The notes beneath the pieces are model-generated. The model searched no databases and was not told the DNA's origin. It saw only the letters and a list, made by a program, of their open reading frames with translations. From assembly GCF_900230185.1 (NCBI RefSeq), contig NZ_OCSR01000001.1, positions 2,604,001 through 2,668,000 on the forward strand: DNA of 64,000 nucleotides. Reading direction: 5' to 3'. Positions 8,449 through 19,590 of this stretch are shown piece by piece (positions within the stretch are counted from its first letter, which is position 1; each line of letters starts with the position of its first letter). The position numbers and the translations under genes are program-made. The stretch comes from Burkholderia sp. OK233. GTDB taxonomy: Bacteria; Pseudomonadota; Gammaproteobacteria; Burkholderiales; Burkholderiaceae.

Positions 8449-9551
8449 GGCTGGGCCCCCGGCGTGGCTTGCGGCTTCACGCTCTTGTCAGCGGCCGGTT
8501 TCTTTTCGGTTGCGGTTTTCTTTTCCGTGGCCGTGGCCGTGGCTTTGGCCGGCGGCTTTTCAGCGGGCTTGGCAGCAGCGGCGGCGGGCTTTTCGGCAGG
8601 CTTGGCAGCGGATTTATCCGCTGCGGCCTTGCTGTCCGCGGGCTTGCCACCCTTCTTCGCTTTCGCGTCCTTGGCGGTCGTGGCCGCGTCGGGCTCTTCC
8701 GCCGGACGCGGCGGCACGTTGTTCAGATAGTGCAGCACCAGCAACTGACGCGCGCCGCGCACGGGCGCAACCGGCAAGCAGATCACACGCGCGAACGCCG
8801 TATCGGCCTGTTTGTCGACCCGCACGACCTTCGCGACCGGCAGCCCCGGCGGATAAACGCCGTCGAGCCCGCTAGTGACGAGTTCGTCGCCGGTTTGCAC
8901 ATCGGCGCTGATCGGCACGAAGCGCAGATCGAGCGTATCGCCCTTCGGCGTGCCATAGATCACGCTGCGCAAGCCGGTGCGCACGATCTGCACGGGCACT
9001 GCCTGATCCTTGTCGGTGAGCAGCGTCACTTCGGCTTGCAGCGGGAACACGCGCGTCACCTGACCGATCACGCCGTCTTCGTTGACGACCGGCGACCCGT
9101 CCTGGACGCCTTGCTGCGCACCGCGGCCGATCACGACCTTCTGCGTGAACGGATCGCGCGTGTCGTACTGGATTTCGGCGGGCAGCGATTGCGTGGTCGA
9201 GCGCTGCGAGAGTTGCAGCAGCGCGCGCAAATGAGTGTTTTCCGCAGCCAGTTCGGCGGCCGTATTGGCTTGCTGCGAGAGCTGGAGATCTTTGGTGCGC
9301 AGCTTGTCATTTTCGCTGCGCAACGTGGCGCTGGTCACGGCCAGGTCGGCAGCGCCCATGAAGACGTCGCGCGGCACGAGGGCTGCGCGTTGCAACGGAT
9401 AAAGACCCGCGCCGAGCACGCCGCGAACGATTTCGAGCGTTCTGAAGCGCGCATCGGAGATCAGCAGGGCGAGCGCCAGCACGACGAAAAACACCAGCCG
9501 TGCGAGGGCGGACGGGCCTTGCTTGAACAGGGGCGGCGGACTGTATTCCAT
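8445..9551 (-). CDS. mreC: Rod shape-determining protein MreC with Ala/Lys-rich tail
   Basis: Periplasmic scaffold linking MreB, MreD and PBP2. A single membrane segment (about residues 17-34) is followed by a coiled coil (LRSENDKLRTKDLQLSQQAN region) and the beta domain with the family blocks FTQKVVIGRGAQQGVQDGSP and DGVIGQVTRV. The core ends near residue 285. The remaining ~80 residues are a low-complexity Ala/Lys/Pro tail, which resembles the tail on PBP2 in the same operon. It follows mreB after 153 bases. Confidence 0.95.
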   Translation of the reverse strand: MEYSPPPLFKQGPSALARLVFFVVLALALLISDARFRTLEIVRGVLGAGLYPLQRAALVPRDVFMGAADLAVTSATLRSENDKLRTKDLQLSQQANTAAELAAENTHLRALLQLSQRSTTQSLPAEIQYDTRDPFTQKVVIGRGAQQGVQDGSPVVNEDGVIGQVTRVFPLQAEVTLLTDKDQAVPVQIVRTGLRSVIYGTPKGDTLDLRFVPISADVQTGDELVTSGLDGVYPPGLPVAKVVRVDKQADTAFARVICLPVAPVRGARQLLVLHYLNNVPPRPAEEPDAATTAKDAKAKKGGKPADSKAAADKSAAKPAEKPAAAAAKPAEKPPAKATATATEKKTATEKKPAADKSVKPQATPGAQP

Positions 9552-9704
9552 GGTCGGCGCCGGGGGCGTGAGCGGTTGGGTGAGACGGCGGCGCGCGAGG
9601 GACGCGCGTTCAGCGCACGGAGGCTGGCAGGCCCAGCCAACGGCAAACTGGCCCGCAAGGGGCCGTTTGCCAGATCCGCGCTACTGACATGGAGACGGGC
9701 TCGC

Positions 9705-10748
<1,044 letters not shown>

Positions 10749-11128
10749 TCAAAATCCTGTCTCGCTTGGGGCCAGCCCTCGCAACGGTTGCGCAGGGCGG
10801 CAGCGGAAAAAATAACAGCTTCAACCGGGCGGAAGCGGCGCCACAGGAACTTGAAGCTGCGAGGGAGTCTACCGGAGGCCGGTGCAAGGCCCAGTCAGAA
10901 AAATCCAAACTATCTTTGGGAATTGTTCAGAAAGGCCTTGGTAAGTCGGTCCGGGTTTGGGTCGAACGCGTAATGATACCTTATAATTTTGGATGTTTTG
11001 AAGGAAACGGACGGCACTTTTTGCCGCCGCTGGCCCCTTTTTCGAGGTCTTCCTCCAGTGTCGTAACCCGCTGTCGCAGCATCGTTTTTCCCGCGCTGCG
11101 GCGGTCCACCACATTTTCCGGTGACTGC
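10749..11128. other. Divergent promoter region between mreB and gatC
   Basis: 380 bases with no credible gene. The centre is markedly more AT-rich than its surroundings (about 10975-11005). TATAAT is present on the plus strand at 10982-10987, and TATCAT can be read on the minus strand just beside it, so promoters for both operons probably lie here. Confidence 0.6.
10957..10987 (+). promoter_or_regulatory. Candidate promoter for gatCAB
   Basis: A consensus TATAAT at 10982-10987. The best -35 candidate is TTGGGT at 10957-10962, with a long 19-base spacer, so only the -10 element is convincing. It is 141 bases before the gatC start. Confidence 0.4.
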
Positions 11129-11428
11129 ATGGCTCTGACCCTGACCGATGTTAAACGCATCGCGCACCTCGCGCGGCTCGAACTGGCTGACGCCGAAGCT
11201 GAGCACACGCTTGCCCAGCTCAATGATTTCTTCGGCCTTGTCGAGCAGATGCAGGCGGTCGATACCACCGGCATCGCCCCGCTTGCCCATCCGATCGAGC
11301 AGATCGAAGACGTCGCGCTGCGTCTGCGCAACGACGCGGTGACCGAAACGGTCGACCGTGAAGCCTTCCAGCGCCCGGCGCCAGCCGTTCAGGACGGCCT
11401 GTACCTCGTGCCGAAGGTGATCGAGTAA
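11129..11428 (+). CDS. gatC: Asp-tRNA(Asn)/Glu-tRNA(Gln) amidotransferase subunit C
   Basis: Small subunit that wraps around GatA in the amidotransferase that makes Gln-tRNA and/or Asn-tRNA. The 99-residue product begins [20 protein letters not shown] and holds the signature [19 protein letters not shown]. The ATG at 11129 fits the family length. An open frame continues far upstream through the promoter region but is not conserved in style. gatA follows after 31 bases. Confidence 0.96.
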   Translation: MALTLTDVKRIAHLARLELADAEAEHTLAQLNDFFGLVEQMQAVDTTGIAPLAHPIEQIEDVALRLRNDAVTETVDREAFQRPAPAVQDGLYLVPKVIE

Positions 11429-11459
11429 GACCCGCGAATCAAGCCCAGGATAAAACGCA

Positions 11460-12947
11460 ATGCATGAAAAAAGCTTGACCGAACTGCGCGCCGCACTGGC
11501 AGCCAAGGAATGCTCGGCAGTCGAACTGGCGCAGCTCTACCTGAAGCGGATCGACGCGGCCAACAGCCTGAACGCCTTCATTCAGGTCGACGCCGACCTG
11601 ACGCTCGCGCAGGCGAAAGCGGCCGACGCGCTGCTTCACACCGGCCACGCCGGCCCGCTGGTCGGTCTGCCGATCGCCCACAAGGACGTGTTCGTCACCA
11701 AGGGCTGGCGCTCCACGGCCGGCTCGAAGATGCTGTCGAACTACGAAAGTCCGTTCGACGCGACGGTGGTCGCGCGGCTGCAGAACGCCGGCATGGTGTG
11801 CGTGGGCAAAACCAACATGGACGAGTTCGCGATGGGCTCGTCCAACGAGAATTCGTACTTTGGCCCCGTGCAGAATCCGTGGGATCGTAAGGCTGTGCCG
11901 GGCGGTTCGTCGGGTGGCTCGGCGGCTGCGGTGGCAGCGCGCCTCGCGCCCGCTGCCACCGGCACGGATACCGGCGGCTCGATTCGTCAGCCGGCGTCGT
12001 TCTCCGGCATCACCGGCATCAAGCCGACGTATGGCCGCGTGTCGCGTTACGGCATGATCGCGTTCGCATCGTCGCTGGATCAGGGCGGTCCGATGGCCCA
12101 AACAGCCGCGGATTGCGCCACGCTGCTCAATGCCATGGCTGGTTTCGACGAACGCGATTCGACCAGCCTCACGCGCGAAGACGAAGACTTCACGCGCTAC
12201 ATCGGCAAGACGTGGAAGGAAGACGGCGCGGACAAACCGCTCGCGAGCCTGCGTATCGGCCTGCCGAAAGAATATTTCGGCGCAGGCCTCGCCGAGGACG
12301 TGCGTGCTTCGATCGACGCCGCCTTGAAGCAATACGAAGCGTTGGGTGCCACGCTGGTGGAAGTCTCGCTGCCGAAAACCGAACTGTCGATCCCGGTGTA
12401 CTACGTGATCGCGCCGGCGGAAGCGTCGTCGAATCTGTCGCGTTTCGACGGCGTGCGCTTTGGCCATCGCGCCGCGGAATACCGCGATCTGCTCGACATG
12501 TACAAGAAGTCGCGTGCGGAAGGCTTCGGTCCGGAAGTGAAGCGCCGCATTCTGGTGGGCGCGTATGTGCTGTCGCACGGCTATTACGACGCGTACTACC
12601 TGCAGGCGCAAAAGATTCGCCGCATCATCGCGCAGGACTTCCAGGAAGCGTTCAGGCAGTGCGACGTGATCATGGGACCGGTCGCGCCGTCGGTGGCGTG
12701 GGACCTCGGCGCAAAGGGCGACGATCCGGTGCAGATGTATCTGGCCGACATCTATACGTTGTCGGTGAGCCTCGCCGGTTTGCCGGGCATGAGCGTGCCG
12801 TGCGGCTTCGGCGCGGGCGCGAATGCGCAGCGTCCGGTGGGTCTGCAGATCATCGGCAACTATTTCAATGAAGCCCGGATGCTGCAAGTGGCCGACGCGT
12901 TCCAGCGCGCGACCGACTGGCACCGTAAAACACCGGCAGGAGTGTGA
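11460..12947 (+). CDS. gatA: Asp-tRNA(Asn)/Glu-tRNA(Gln) amidotransferase subunit A
   Basis: Amidase subunit that releases ammonia from glutamine for tRNA amidation. The 495-residue protein has the amidase-signature triad K75, S150 and S174 in [22 protein letters not shown] and [11 protein letters not shown]. The spacing equals that of characterised GatA enzymes. It lies between gatC and gatB in the standard order. Confidence 0.98.
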   Translation: MHEKSLTELRAALAAKECSAVELAQLYLKRIDAANSLNAFIQVDADLTLAQAKAADALLHTGHAGPLVGLPIAHKDVFVTKGWRSTAGSKMLSNYESPFDATVVARLQNAGMVCVGKTNMDEFAMGSSNENSYFGPVQNPWDRKAVPGGSSGGSAAAVAARLAPAATGTDTGGSIRQPASFSGITGIKPTYGRVSRYGMIAFASSLDQGGPMAQTAADCATLLNAMAGFDERDSTSLTREDEDFTRYIGKTWKEDGADKPLASLRIGLPKEYFGAGLAEDVRASIDAALKQYEALGATLVEVSLPKTELSIPVYYVIAPAEASSNLSRFDGVRFGHRAAEYRDLLDMYKKSRAEGFGPEVKRRILVGAYVLSHGYYDAYYLQAQKIRRIIAQDFQEAFRQCDVIMGPVAPSVAWDLGAKGDDPVQMYLADIYTLSVSLAGLPGMSVPCGFGAGANAQRPVGLQIIGNYFNEARMLQVADAFQRATDWHRKTPAGV

Positions 12948-12952
12948 GCACC

Positions 12953-14428
12953 ATGGCCAAGCAATGGGAAGTCGTGATCGGTCTGGAGACCCACGCGCAA
13001 CTGTCGACCCAATCGAAGATTTTCTCGGGCGCCGCCACGCAATTCGGCGCTGCACCGAACACGCAGGCCAGCCCCGTCGATCTGGCCTTGCCGGGCACGC
13101 TGCCGGTGATGAACCGCGGCGCCGTGGAGCGCGCGATCCAGCTCGGCCTCGCGATCGGCTCGACGATCGCGCCGCGCAGCATCTTCGCGCGTAAGAATTA
13201 TTTCTACCCCGATCTGCCGAAGGGCTATCAGATCAGCCAGTACGAAATCCCCGTCGTGCAAGGCGGCCAGGTGACGATTCAGGTCCCGGCTAACGAAAAG
13301 ACGGGCAAGGAAGCGTACGAGAAGATCGTCAACCTGACGCGCGCTCACCTCGAAGAAGACGCGGGCAAGTCGCTGCACGAAGACTTCGCGGGCATGACCG
13401 GCATCGACCTGAATCGCGCCGGTACGCCGCTGCTCGAAATCGTCACGGAGCCGGAAATGCGCAGCGCGGCCGAAGCGGTCGCGTATGCCAAGACGCTGCA
13501 TACGCTGGTCACCTGGCTCGGCATCTGCGACGGCAATATGCAGGAAGGCTCGTTCCGTTGCGACGCGAACGTGTCGGTGCGCCCGGTCGGTCAGGCCGAA
13601 TTCGGCACGCGTGCCGAGATCAAGAACCTGAACTCGTTCCGCTTCCTCGAAGAAGCGATCCAGTACGAAGTGCGCCGTCAGATCGAATTGATCGAAGACG
13701 GCGGCACGGTGGTGCAGGAAACGCGACTGTACGATCCGGACAAGCGCGAAACGCGTTCGATGCGCAGCAAGGAAGACGCGCACGATTACCGCTATTTCCC
13801 CGATCCCGATCTGATGCCGCTGGTGATCGACGCGGCGTGGGTCGAGCGCGTGAAGGGCGAAATGCCGGAACTGCCGGTCGCGATTCAACAGCGCTTCGTC
13901 ACGCAATACGGCCTGACGCCGTACGACGCCAACGTGATGACGTCGAGCAAGGCCATGGCTGCGTACTACGAAGCGGTCGTCCTCAAGGTCGGTCCGTCGA
14001 ACGCGAAGGTCGCGGCAAACTGGTTGATGGGCGAAGTGTCGTCGCAACTGAATCGCGAAAACCTGGACATCGCCGACAGCCTGGTTTCGTCCGCGCAACT
14101 TTCGTTGTTGCTGCAACGTATCGCCGACGGCACGATCTCGAACAAGATCGCCAAGGAAATTTTCCTCGCGATCTGGGAAGAGAAAGCCACCGACGAAGCC
14201 GCTGCCGATCGCATCATCGAAGCGAAGGGTTTGAAGCAGATTTCGGACACCGGCGCGCTGGAAGCGATCATCGACGAAGTGCTCGCCGCGAACCCGAAAT
14301 CGGTTGAGGAATTCCGCGCCGGCAAGGAAAAGGCGTTCAACGCGCTGATCGGCCAGGCGATGAAAGCGACCAAGGGCAAGGCCAATCCGGCGCAGGTGAA
14401 TGAACTGCTGAAGAAGAAGCTGTCCTGA
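12953..14428 (+). CDS. gatB: Asp-tRNA(Asn)/Glu-tRNA(Gln) amidotransferase subunit B
   Basis: Binds the misacylated tRNA, phosphorylates the attached Glu/Asp and transfers ammonia. The 491-residue product begins [15 protein letters not shown] and carries the metal/ATP region [15 protein letters not shown] and the [12 protein letters not shown] block. The YqeY-like tRNA-binding tail spans roughly residues 340-491. ATG at 12953 was preferred: AGGAG lies ten bases upstream, while a GTG at 12944 falls directly on that site. Confidence 0.98.
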   Translation: MAKQWEVVIGLETHAQLSTQSKIFSGAATQFGAAPNTQASPVDLALPGTLPVMNRGAVERAIQLGLAIGSTIAPRSIFARKNYFYPDLPKGYQISQYEIPVVQGGQVTIQVPANEKTGKEAYEKIVNLTRAHLEEDAGKSLHEDFAGMTGIDLNRAGTPLLEIVTEPEMRSAAEAVAYAKTLHTLVTWLGICDGNMQEGSFRCDANVSVRPVGQAEFGTRAEIKNLNSFRFLEEAIQYEVRRQIELIEDGGTVVQETRLYDPDKRETRSMRSKEDAHDYRYFPDPDLMPLVIDAAWVERVKGEMPELPVAIQQRFVTQYGLTPYDANVMTSSKAMAAYYEAVVLKVGPSNAKVAANWLMGEVSSQLNRENLDIADSLVSSAQLSLLLQRIADGTISNKIAKEIFLAIWEEKATDEAAADRIIEAKGLKQISDTGALEAIIDEVLAANPKSVEEFRAGKEKAFNALIGQAMKATKGKANPAQVNELLKKKLS

Positions 14429-14468
14429 GTTGAAGTAATGTGACCGGTGCGGGTGCGCCGGTCATCGC

Positions 14469-14504
14469 GGGCTGTTGCCGGAAACGAAAGTGGGGCAACG
14501 GCCC
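14469..14504 (+). terminator. Probable terminator after gatB
   Basis: Eleven-base stem with one G-T pair, 14469-14479 with 14494-14504, and a 14-base loop. It is followed by GTTTCATTTT, a weak T tract. It lies 40 bases after the gatB stop. Confidence 0.55.
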
Positions 14505-14558
14505 GTTTCATTTTGCGGGCCCGCTTTTATACCGCTGAACGCAGATCACGGAGTGTGA

Positions 14559-15398
14559 ATGGCGAAGCAACCCGAACTCGACGATTTCCGCGTACCGTAT
14601 TTCGACGAAGGCAAGAAGAACAGCAAATTCTCGCTCGACGCCTTCGACCCCGCCGCGAAGCCTTTTTCGAGCGGTTCGAAAGATGCCGATCGGGCGCGAT
14701 TGTCGGAGATCGGCGCGATCCTCGACACGCAGCAGGAGTGCCTGCACGCGCAGCAGAAACGCCGGGTATTGCTGGTGTTGCAAGGCATGGACACGAGCGG
14801 CAAGGACGGCACGATTCGAGCGGTGTTTCATGAGGTCGATCCGCTCGGTTTGCGCATCGTGCCGTTCAAGGCGCCGACGCCCGTCGAACTGGCGCACGAT
14901 TTTCTCTGGCGCGTGCATGCACAGGCGCCCGCTGCCGGTGAGCTGACCATCTTCAATCGCAGCCACTACGAAGATCTGCTGGTGCCGACCGTGCTCGGCA
15001 ATCTGGATGCCGAAGCATTCGAACAGCGCTGTGGCCATATTCGCCAGTTCGAAAAGCTGCTGGCCGACAGCGGTACGGCCATCGTCAAGTGCATGCTGCA
15101 TATTTCGAAAGACGAGCAGCGCGCGCGTCTGCAGGCTCGCATTGACGATCCGAACAAACACTGGAAATTCGACGTCTCCGATCTCGAAGCGCGCAAGCAG
15201 TGGGACCAATATCAGGCGGCGTACCGCGATATGCTGGCCGTGACGTCGACCGAATACGCACCGTGGTACGTGGTCCCGGCCGATTCGAAAACCCATCGCA
15301 ATGTGATGGTCGCCGAGTTGTTGCTACGCACGTTCGAAGCGCTGAAGCTCGAATATCCGCCTGCCAAGGAATCGCTGAAGGGCGTCAGGGTCGAGTGA
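14559..15398 (+). CDS. PPK2-family polyphosphate:nucleotide phosphotransferase
   Basis: Polyphosphate kinase 2 enzymes move phosphate between polyphosphate and nucleotides. The 279-residue protein shows the PPK2 Walker A block LQGMDTSGKDGTIRAVF, the Walker B-like FNRSHYEDLLVP, and the lid region with the AYRDMLAVTSTEYAPWYVVP ending typical of single-domain PPK2. The subclass (nucleoside mono- or diphosphate preference) cannot be fixed by eye. It is followed by xth after 55 bases on the same strand, with no evident functional link. Confidence 0.93.
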   Translation: MAKQPELDDFRVPYFDEGKKNSKFSLDAFDPAAKPFSSGSKDADRARLSEIGAILDTQQECLHAQQKRRVLLVLQGMDTSGKDGTIRAVFHEVDPLGLRIVPFKAPTPVELAHDFLWRVHAQAPAAGELTIFNRSHYEDLLVPTVLGNLDAEAFEQRCGHIRQFEKLLADSGTAIVKCMLHISKDEQRARLQARIDDPNKHWKFDVSDLEARKQWDQYQAAYRDMLAVTSTEYAPWYVVPADSKTHRNVMVAELLLRTFEALKLEYPPAKESLKGVRVE

Positions 15399-15453
15399 CC
15401 TCGTTGCGTTTTCCCCTTTGCTCCAACAACGAATCGAACACAAAAGGAACGAC

Positions 15454-16233
15454 ATGTTGCGTGTGATTACCGCCAACCTGAACGGCATCCGCTCAGCGGC
15501 GAAAAAGGGTTTTTTTGAATGGTTCGGCGAACAGAAAGCCGACGTGCTGTGCGTGCAGGAAATCAAATGCTCGCAAGACGACATGACGCCCGAATTCATG
15601 GCGCCGCACGACTACACCGGTTTTTTCCAGCATGCGGTGAAGAAGGGCTATAGCGGCGCGGGCGTGTACACGCGTCACGAGCCGGATGAAGTGGTGATCG
15701 GGTTCGGCAGCGAGGAATTCGATCCGGAAGGGCGCTATGTCGAGCTGCGTTTCGGCAAGCTGTCGGTGATCTCGGTGTACGTGCCGTCGGGGTCGAGCGG
15801 TGAAGATCGCCAGCAGGCCAAGTTCCGCTTCATGGACGAGTTCATGCCGCATCTCGCTGAGCTGGCCCAGGAGCGGGAAGTGATCGTGTGCGGCGACGTG
15901 AACATCGTTCACAAAGAGATCGACATCAAGAACTGGAAGAGCAACCAGAAGAATTCAGGTTGCCTGCCGGAAGAGCGCGAGTGGCTTACCAAGCTGTTTG
16001 ACGAAGTTGGTTACGTCGACGTCTTTCGCACGCTCGATCAGCGGCCCGAGCAATACACGTGGTGGAGCAATCGCGGTCAGGCGTATGCGAAGAACGTGGG
16101 GTGGCGGATCGATTATCAGATCGCGACGCAGGGCATCGCCAGCAAGGCGAAACGCACCGACGTGTTTCGCGATATCAAGTTCAGCGACCATGCGCCGCTG
16201 ACGGTCGATTACGACCACAAGGTCAAGAAGTAA
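15454..16233 (+). CDS. xth: Exodeoxyribonuclease III
   Basis: AP endonuclease and 3'-5' exonuclease of base-excision repair, EEP fold. The 259-residue product opens LRVITANLNGIRSAAKKGFF and has the metal-binding glutamate in VLCVQEIKCSQDD, the catalytic region GDVNIVHKEIDIKN, and the C-terminal SDHAPLTVDY with the essential Asp-His pair. The ATG at 15454 has AAAAGGAA upstream; the frame is open 12 codons earlier without support. It converges on the M48 peptidase gene, with 62 bases between stops. Confidence 0.96.
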   Translation: MLRVITANLNGIRSAAKKGFFEWFGEQKADVLCVQEIKCSQDDMTPEFMAPHDYTGFFQHAVKKGYSGAGVYTRHEPDEVVIGFGSEEFDPEGRYVELRFGKLSVISVYVPSGSSGEDRQQAKFRFMDEFMPHLAELAQEREVIVCGDVNIVHKEIDIKNWKSNQKNSGCLPEEREWLTKLFDEVGYVDVFRTLDQRPEQYTWWSNRGQAYAKNVGWRIDYQIATQGIASKAKRTDVFRDIKFSDHAPLTVDYDHKVKK

Positions 16234-16295
16234 GCACGGGCCGGCCTGAACTGCAAAGGAACCGCGCAAGCCGCAAGCGCCGCGGCTCGCGCAAC

Positions 16296-17570
16296 TCACT
16301 CGCTGACCGGTTTGCGGCGCGGGCGGCCCATGCCGGCATAGTCCGGCAGCGCATCGACGCTCTTGCCGATCGCCTTCGCATAGAGCGGGAGCATATCCGG
16401 CAAACGCTTGATGATGTCCTGACGCCGCGCCGGCGTGTACGGGTGCACGTAGATATAGCCCTGCTCGCGATTGCTGCGCGTCGCTGTGGCTAACTTGTCC
16501 CATAGCGTGACCGCCGCGCGCGGATCGAAGCCGGCACGCGAAGCGATATCGCTGCCGATCACGTCGGCCTCGGTTTCGTCGGTGCCCTCGTACTTCATCT
16601 CCAGCAACCGCGAACCGATGCCGAGCGGCGCGGCGCCCAGATCGGCGAGCCCGAAGAGCTGCGGGATCGTGCCGGACGAGTCGAGCTGGCTCGACTGCAG
16701 TTCGCCGAGCCGCTCACGTGCATGTTCGCGCAGTGCGTGCGCGATCTCGTGACCGATCAGCATGCCGAGTTCGTTGTCGTTCAGACGCGCGCGGTCGAGC
16801 AGGCCGCTATACACGACGATCTTGCCGCCCGGCAGGCAATACATGCGGATATCGGGCGAGCGCACCACCGCCACATCCCACTTCCAGCCCTTGGCCCGCT
16901 CGTTCCACTTCAGCGAGTAGGGGACCATCTTGTCGACGATCGACCGCACCCGCGTGACGTGGGCATCGGTGTCGCCGTACAGGCGGTTCGCGTGTTCTGC
17001 GCCGTACGTGATCTGGCTGAACTCTTCGGCAGCTTGCGCCTCGAGCATCGGCGACGGGATCAGGTTGCGAAACACGAGGTAGCCGCCGTAGCGCAACTGC
17101 GTGTTCGGCGCACTGTAAGTCGGCGGCGTGGGCGTGTTGGCGGCTGCGGCGGGCGTTGACGTCGCGGCAGGCGATTTTGCGGCCGCAGCCGGTGCCGAGG
17201 TGGCTGCAGGCGTTTTGGCCGTTACCGGTGCAGGTGGCGGCTGCGTTGAAGCGGGCGGCGTGGCGGCCGCAGGTGCGCTGCCAGCGTTCGTGGCGCTAGT
17301 CGTGCCAGCCGCCGCCGAAGTCGCGTTTTCGGGGCTCGCCGATGACGGTGCCGACTTTGCCGCCGTCGCTGGCGCGGTGGGGGTGGCCTGCGCCGCTGCA
17401 CTGGAGCCGACCGCAGGCATGGCGGTCGCGTAGGCGCTCAACGGCGCCGCTAAACTCAGGCTCGCGCAACCGAGCGCCAGCGCTGCACGCAGCACAGCGC
17501 GGCTGGCCTTGGGCGAAGGAATCCGCGAGGCATCCAAAACCGGGCGCGCCACGCGCTTTGACTGAAGCAT
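16296..17570 (-). CDS. Exported M48-family zinc metallopeptidase
   Basis: A 424-residue protein. The N terminus has a long signal-like region (LRAALALGCASLSLAAPLSA) followed by about 100 residues of Ala/Pro/Thr/Ser low complexity. The peptidase domain follows, with zinc motif HEIAH inside GHEIAHALREHARERL and the third-ligand region YEGTDETEADVIGSDIASRA. M48 proteins of this type act in the envelope, degrading misfolded outer-membrane proteins (compare BepA and LoiP); the exact substrate is unknown. The start at 17570 has GGAG upstream and lies just inside the end of ampG, which may be co-transcribed. Confidence 0.9.
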   Translation of the reverse strand: MLQSKRVARPVLDASRIPSPKASRAVLRAALALGCASLSLAAPLSAYATAMPAVGSSAAAQATPTAPATAAKSAPSSASPENATSAAAGTTSATNAGSAPAAATPPASTQPPPAPVTAKTPAATSAPAAAAKSPAATSTPAAAANTPTPPTYSAPNTQLRYGGYLVFRNLIPSPMLEAQAAEEFSQITYGAEHANRLYGDTDAHVTRVRSIVDKMVPYSLKWNERAKGWKWDVAVVRSPDIRMYCLPGGKIVVYSGLLDRARLNDNELGMLIGHEIAHALREHARERLGELQSSQLDSSGTIPQLFGLADLGAAPLGIGSRLLEMKYEGTDETEADVIGSDIASRAGFDPRAAVTLWDKLATATRSNREQGYIYVHPYTPARRQDIIKRLPDMLPLYAKAIGKSVDALPDYAGMGRPRRKPVSE

Positions 17571-17572
17571 CG

Positions 17573-18967
17573 TCACGACCGGGTTCTCCAGGGCGCGATC
17601 CGCAGCAGAAGCAGCATGCCGGGCAGCCCCAGCGCGGTACACACGATGAAATAGTCGAACCAGCCGATCCGCGCGACCACATAGCCGCTTGCCGCCGATG
17701 CCAACGTGCGCGGCACCGAAGCCAGGCTCGTGAAGAGCGCGAACTGCGTAGCGGTGTAACGCGGATCGGTGGTGCTGGCGATGTAAGCGGTGAAGGCCGC
17801 CATCGTCAACCCGGTCGCGAAGGTTTCCAGGCCGTAGACCAGCGCCAGCGCGACTGAGCGCGGATCGAGCTGCACGGTCCAGTCGACGCCGACCAGCGCG
17901 AGCAGCTTCGAGGTGCCCTGGCTCAGCCAGACGGCGATGTCATAAATCACGGTCAAACCGGGCGATGCCGGGCCAAGATGCGCAAGCCATGCAAAGCCGA
18001 GCGTCGACACCATCTGCAGGACGCCGAAGATCCAGAGCCCGCGGCCGATGCCGACCTTCATCAGCCAGATCCCGCCGACGATCCCGCCCGCCAGACTCGC
18101 GCCGAAGGCGGTGGTCTTGGCGATCACGCCAATCTGCGTGCGCGAAAAGCCGATGTCGAGAAAGAACGATGTGGACAGCGTGGTCGCCATCGTGTCGCCG
18201 AGCTTGTAAAGGAAGATGAAACCGAGCACGAACAGCGCGCCGCGCCAGCCGTCGCGTTGAATAAATTCGCTGAACGGCTGCACGATCGCTTCGCGCAGAT
18301 TCTTTGGCGGCGTGCCGTGCACCTGGGGCTCGCGCACCACCAGCGTCATGATCATGCCGGGCAGCATGAAGGCGGCGGTGACGATGAAAACGGTGGTCCA
18401 CGGCAAATGGTCGGACAGAATCAGCGCCAGCGAACCCGGCACGAGTGCCGCAATCTTGTAGGCATTCACATGCACCGCATTGCCGAGACCCTGCTGCGTG
18501 TCGCTCAGCAACTCACGCCGGTAGGCGTCGATGACGATGTCCTGGCTCGCGCCGAAGAACGCGACCAGGGCTGTCAACGCCGCTACCGTCCAGATCGAAT
18601 CCTTCGGCGACACGAAACCGAGCGTGGCAATCGCACCTGCCACCAGAATCTGCGTGACCAGCATCCAGCCGCGCCGTCTGCCGGGACGCCAGCCCGGAAA
18701 ACGCGGCACGTAGCGGTCCATCAGGGGCGCCCAGATGAATTTCCAGGTGTACGGGAACTGAATCAGCGCAAAAAGGCCGATTTCCTTCAGATTGACGCCT
18801 TCGGAGCGTAGCCACGCCTGCACCAGATAGACGAGCGTGAACAGCGGCAGTCCCGACGTAAAGCCGAGAAAGACGCAGATCAGCATGCGCGTATTCAGGA
18901 ACGCGCGCCAGCCGGGATGTTCTTCGTGAGCGGTAAGTGCAGGCGCCTCGTGCGGCGGGTTCGACAT
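17573..18967 (-). CDS. ampG: Muropeptide permease AmpG
   Basis: MFS transporter that imports GlcNAc-anhydroMurNAc peptides for peptidoglycan recycling and beta-lactamase signalling. The 464-residue protein has 12 or more hydrophobic segments and the AmpG blocks CVFLGFTSGLPLFTLVYLVQ, PYTWKFIWAPLMDRY and GASQDIVIDAYRRELL. The frame ends immediately before the M48 gene, suggesting joint transcription. No ampD or ampC is visible nearby. Confidence 0.94.
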   Translation of the reverse strand: MSNPPHEAPALTAHEEHPGWRAFLNTRMLICVFLGFTSGLPLFTLVYLVQAWLRSEGVNLKEIGLFALIQFPYTWKFIWAPLMDRYVPRFPGWRPGRRRGWMLVTQILVAGAIATLGFVSPKDSIWTVAALTALVAFFGASQDIVIDAYRRELLSDTQQGLGNAVHVNAYKIAALVPGSLALILSDHLPWTTVFIVTAAFMLPGMIMTLVVREPQVHGTPPKNLREAIVQPFSEFIQRDGWRGALFVLGFIFLYKLGDTMATTLSTSFFLDIGFSRTQIGVIAKTTAFGASLAGGIVGGIWLMKVGIGRGLWIFGVLQMVSTLGFAWLAHLGPASPGLTVIYDIAVWLSQGTSKLLALVGVDWTVQLDPRSVALALVYGLETFATGLTMAAFTAYIASTTDPRYTATQFALFTSLASVPRTLASAASGYVVARIGWFDYFIVCTALGLPGMLLLLRIAPWRTRS

Positions 18968-18981
18968 GTGGATAAGTGGCG

Positions 18982-19590
18982 TTAGCTTTTCTTGACGCGA
19001 TAGACCGCAAGACTACCACGCCAGTTCACGCCCCATCGCACCACCTGGCCTTCGTGAAGCACCACGCGGTCGAGAATCTCGATGCCGACTTCCGGCGCCA
19101 GCGCCTCGAAATCCTTGATCGTCAGCACCCGCACGTTCGGCGTGTTGTGCCACTGGAAAGGCAACGACTTCGACACCGGCATGCGGCCTTGCAGCACGGA
19201 CAGCCGATGCGCCCAGTACCCGAAATTCGGGAACGAAACGATGCATTCCTTGCCCACCCGCACCGTCTCGCGCAGGATTGCGGCGGTCTGATGGATGGTT
19301 TGCAGCGTCTGCGACAGAACCGCAAAATCGAAGCTGCCGTCTTCAAACAGGCGCAGGCCGTCTTCCAGATTCTGCTGGATCACGTTGACGCCGTTCTGCG
19401 TCGACGCCAGCACGCCGGCGTCGTTGATTTCGATGCCGTAGCCCTGCACGTCCAGTTCTTCAGTCAGGAGCGACAGCAGCGAGCCGTCGCCGCAACCCAG
19501 ATCGAGCACGGTGGCGCGCGGTTCGACCCAACGGGCGATCGCGCGGAAGTCCGGGCGCAGCGCAAGGTAATCGAGTGCTCGCTGGTTCAT
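18982..19590 (-). CDS. metW: Methionine biosynthesis protein MetW
   Basis: A class I methyltransferase-fold protein that supports MetX in methionine synthesis. The 202-residue product has the SAM-binding motif [16 protein letters not shown] and the MetW blocks [20 protein letters not shown] and [14 protein letters not shown]. The start overlaps the metX stop by four bases, the usual coupled metX-metW pair. Confidence 0.95.
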   Translation of the reverse strand: MNQRALDYLALRPDFRAIARWVEPRATVLDLGCGDGSLLSLLTEELDVQGYGIEINDAGVLASTQNGVNVIQQNLEDGLRLFEDGSFDFAVLSQTLQTIHQTAAILRETVRVGKECIVSFPNFGYWAHRLSVLQGRMPVSKSLPFQWHNTPNVRVLTIKDFEALAPEVGIEILDRVVLHEGQVVRWGVNWRGSLAVYRVKKS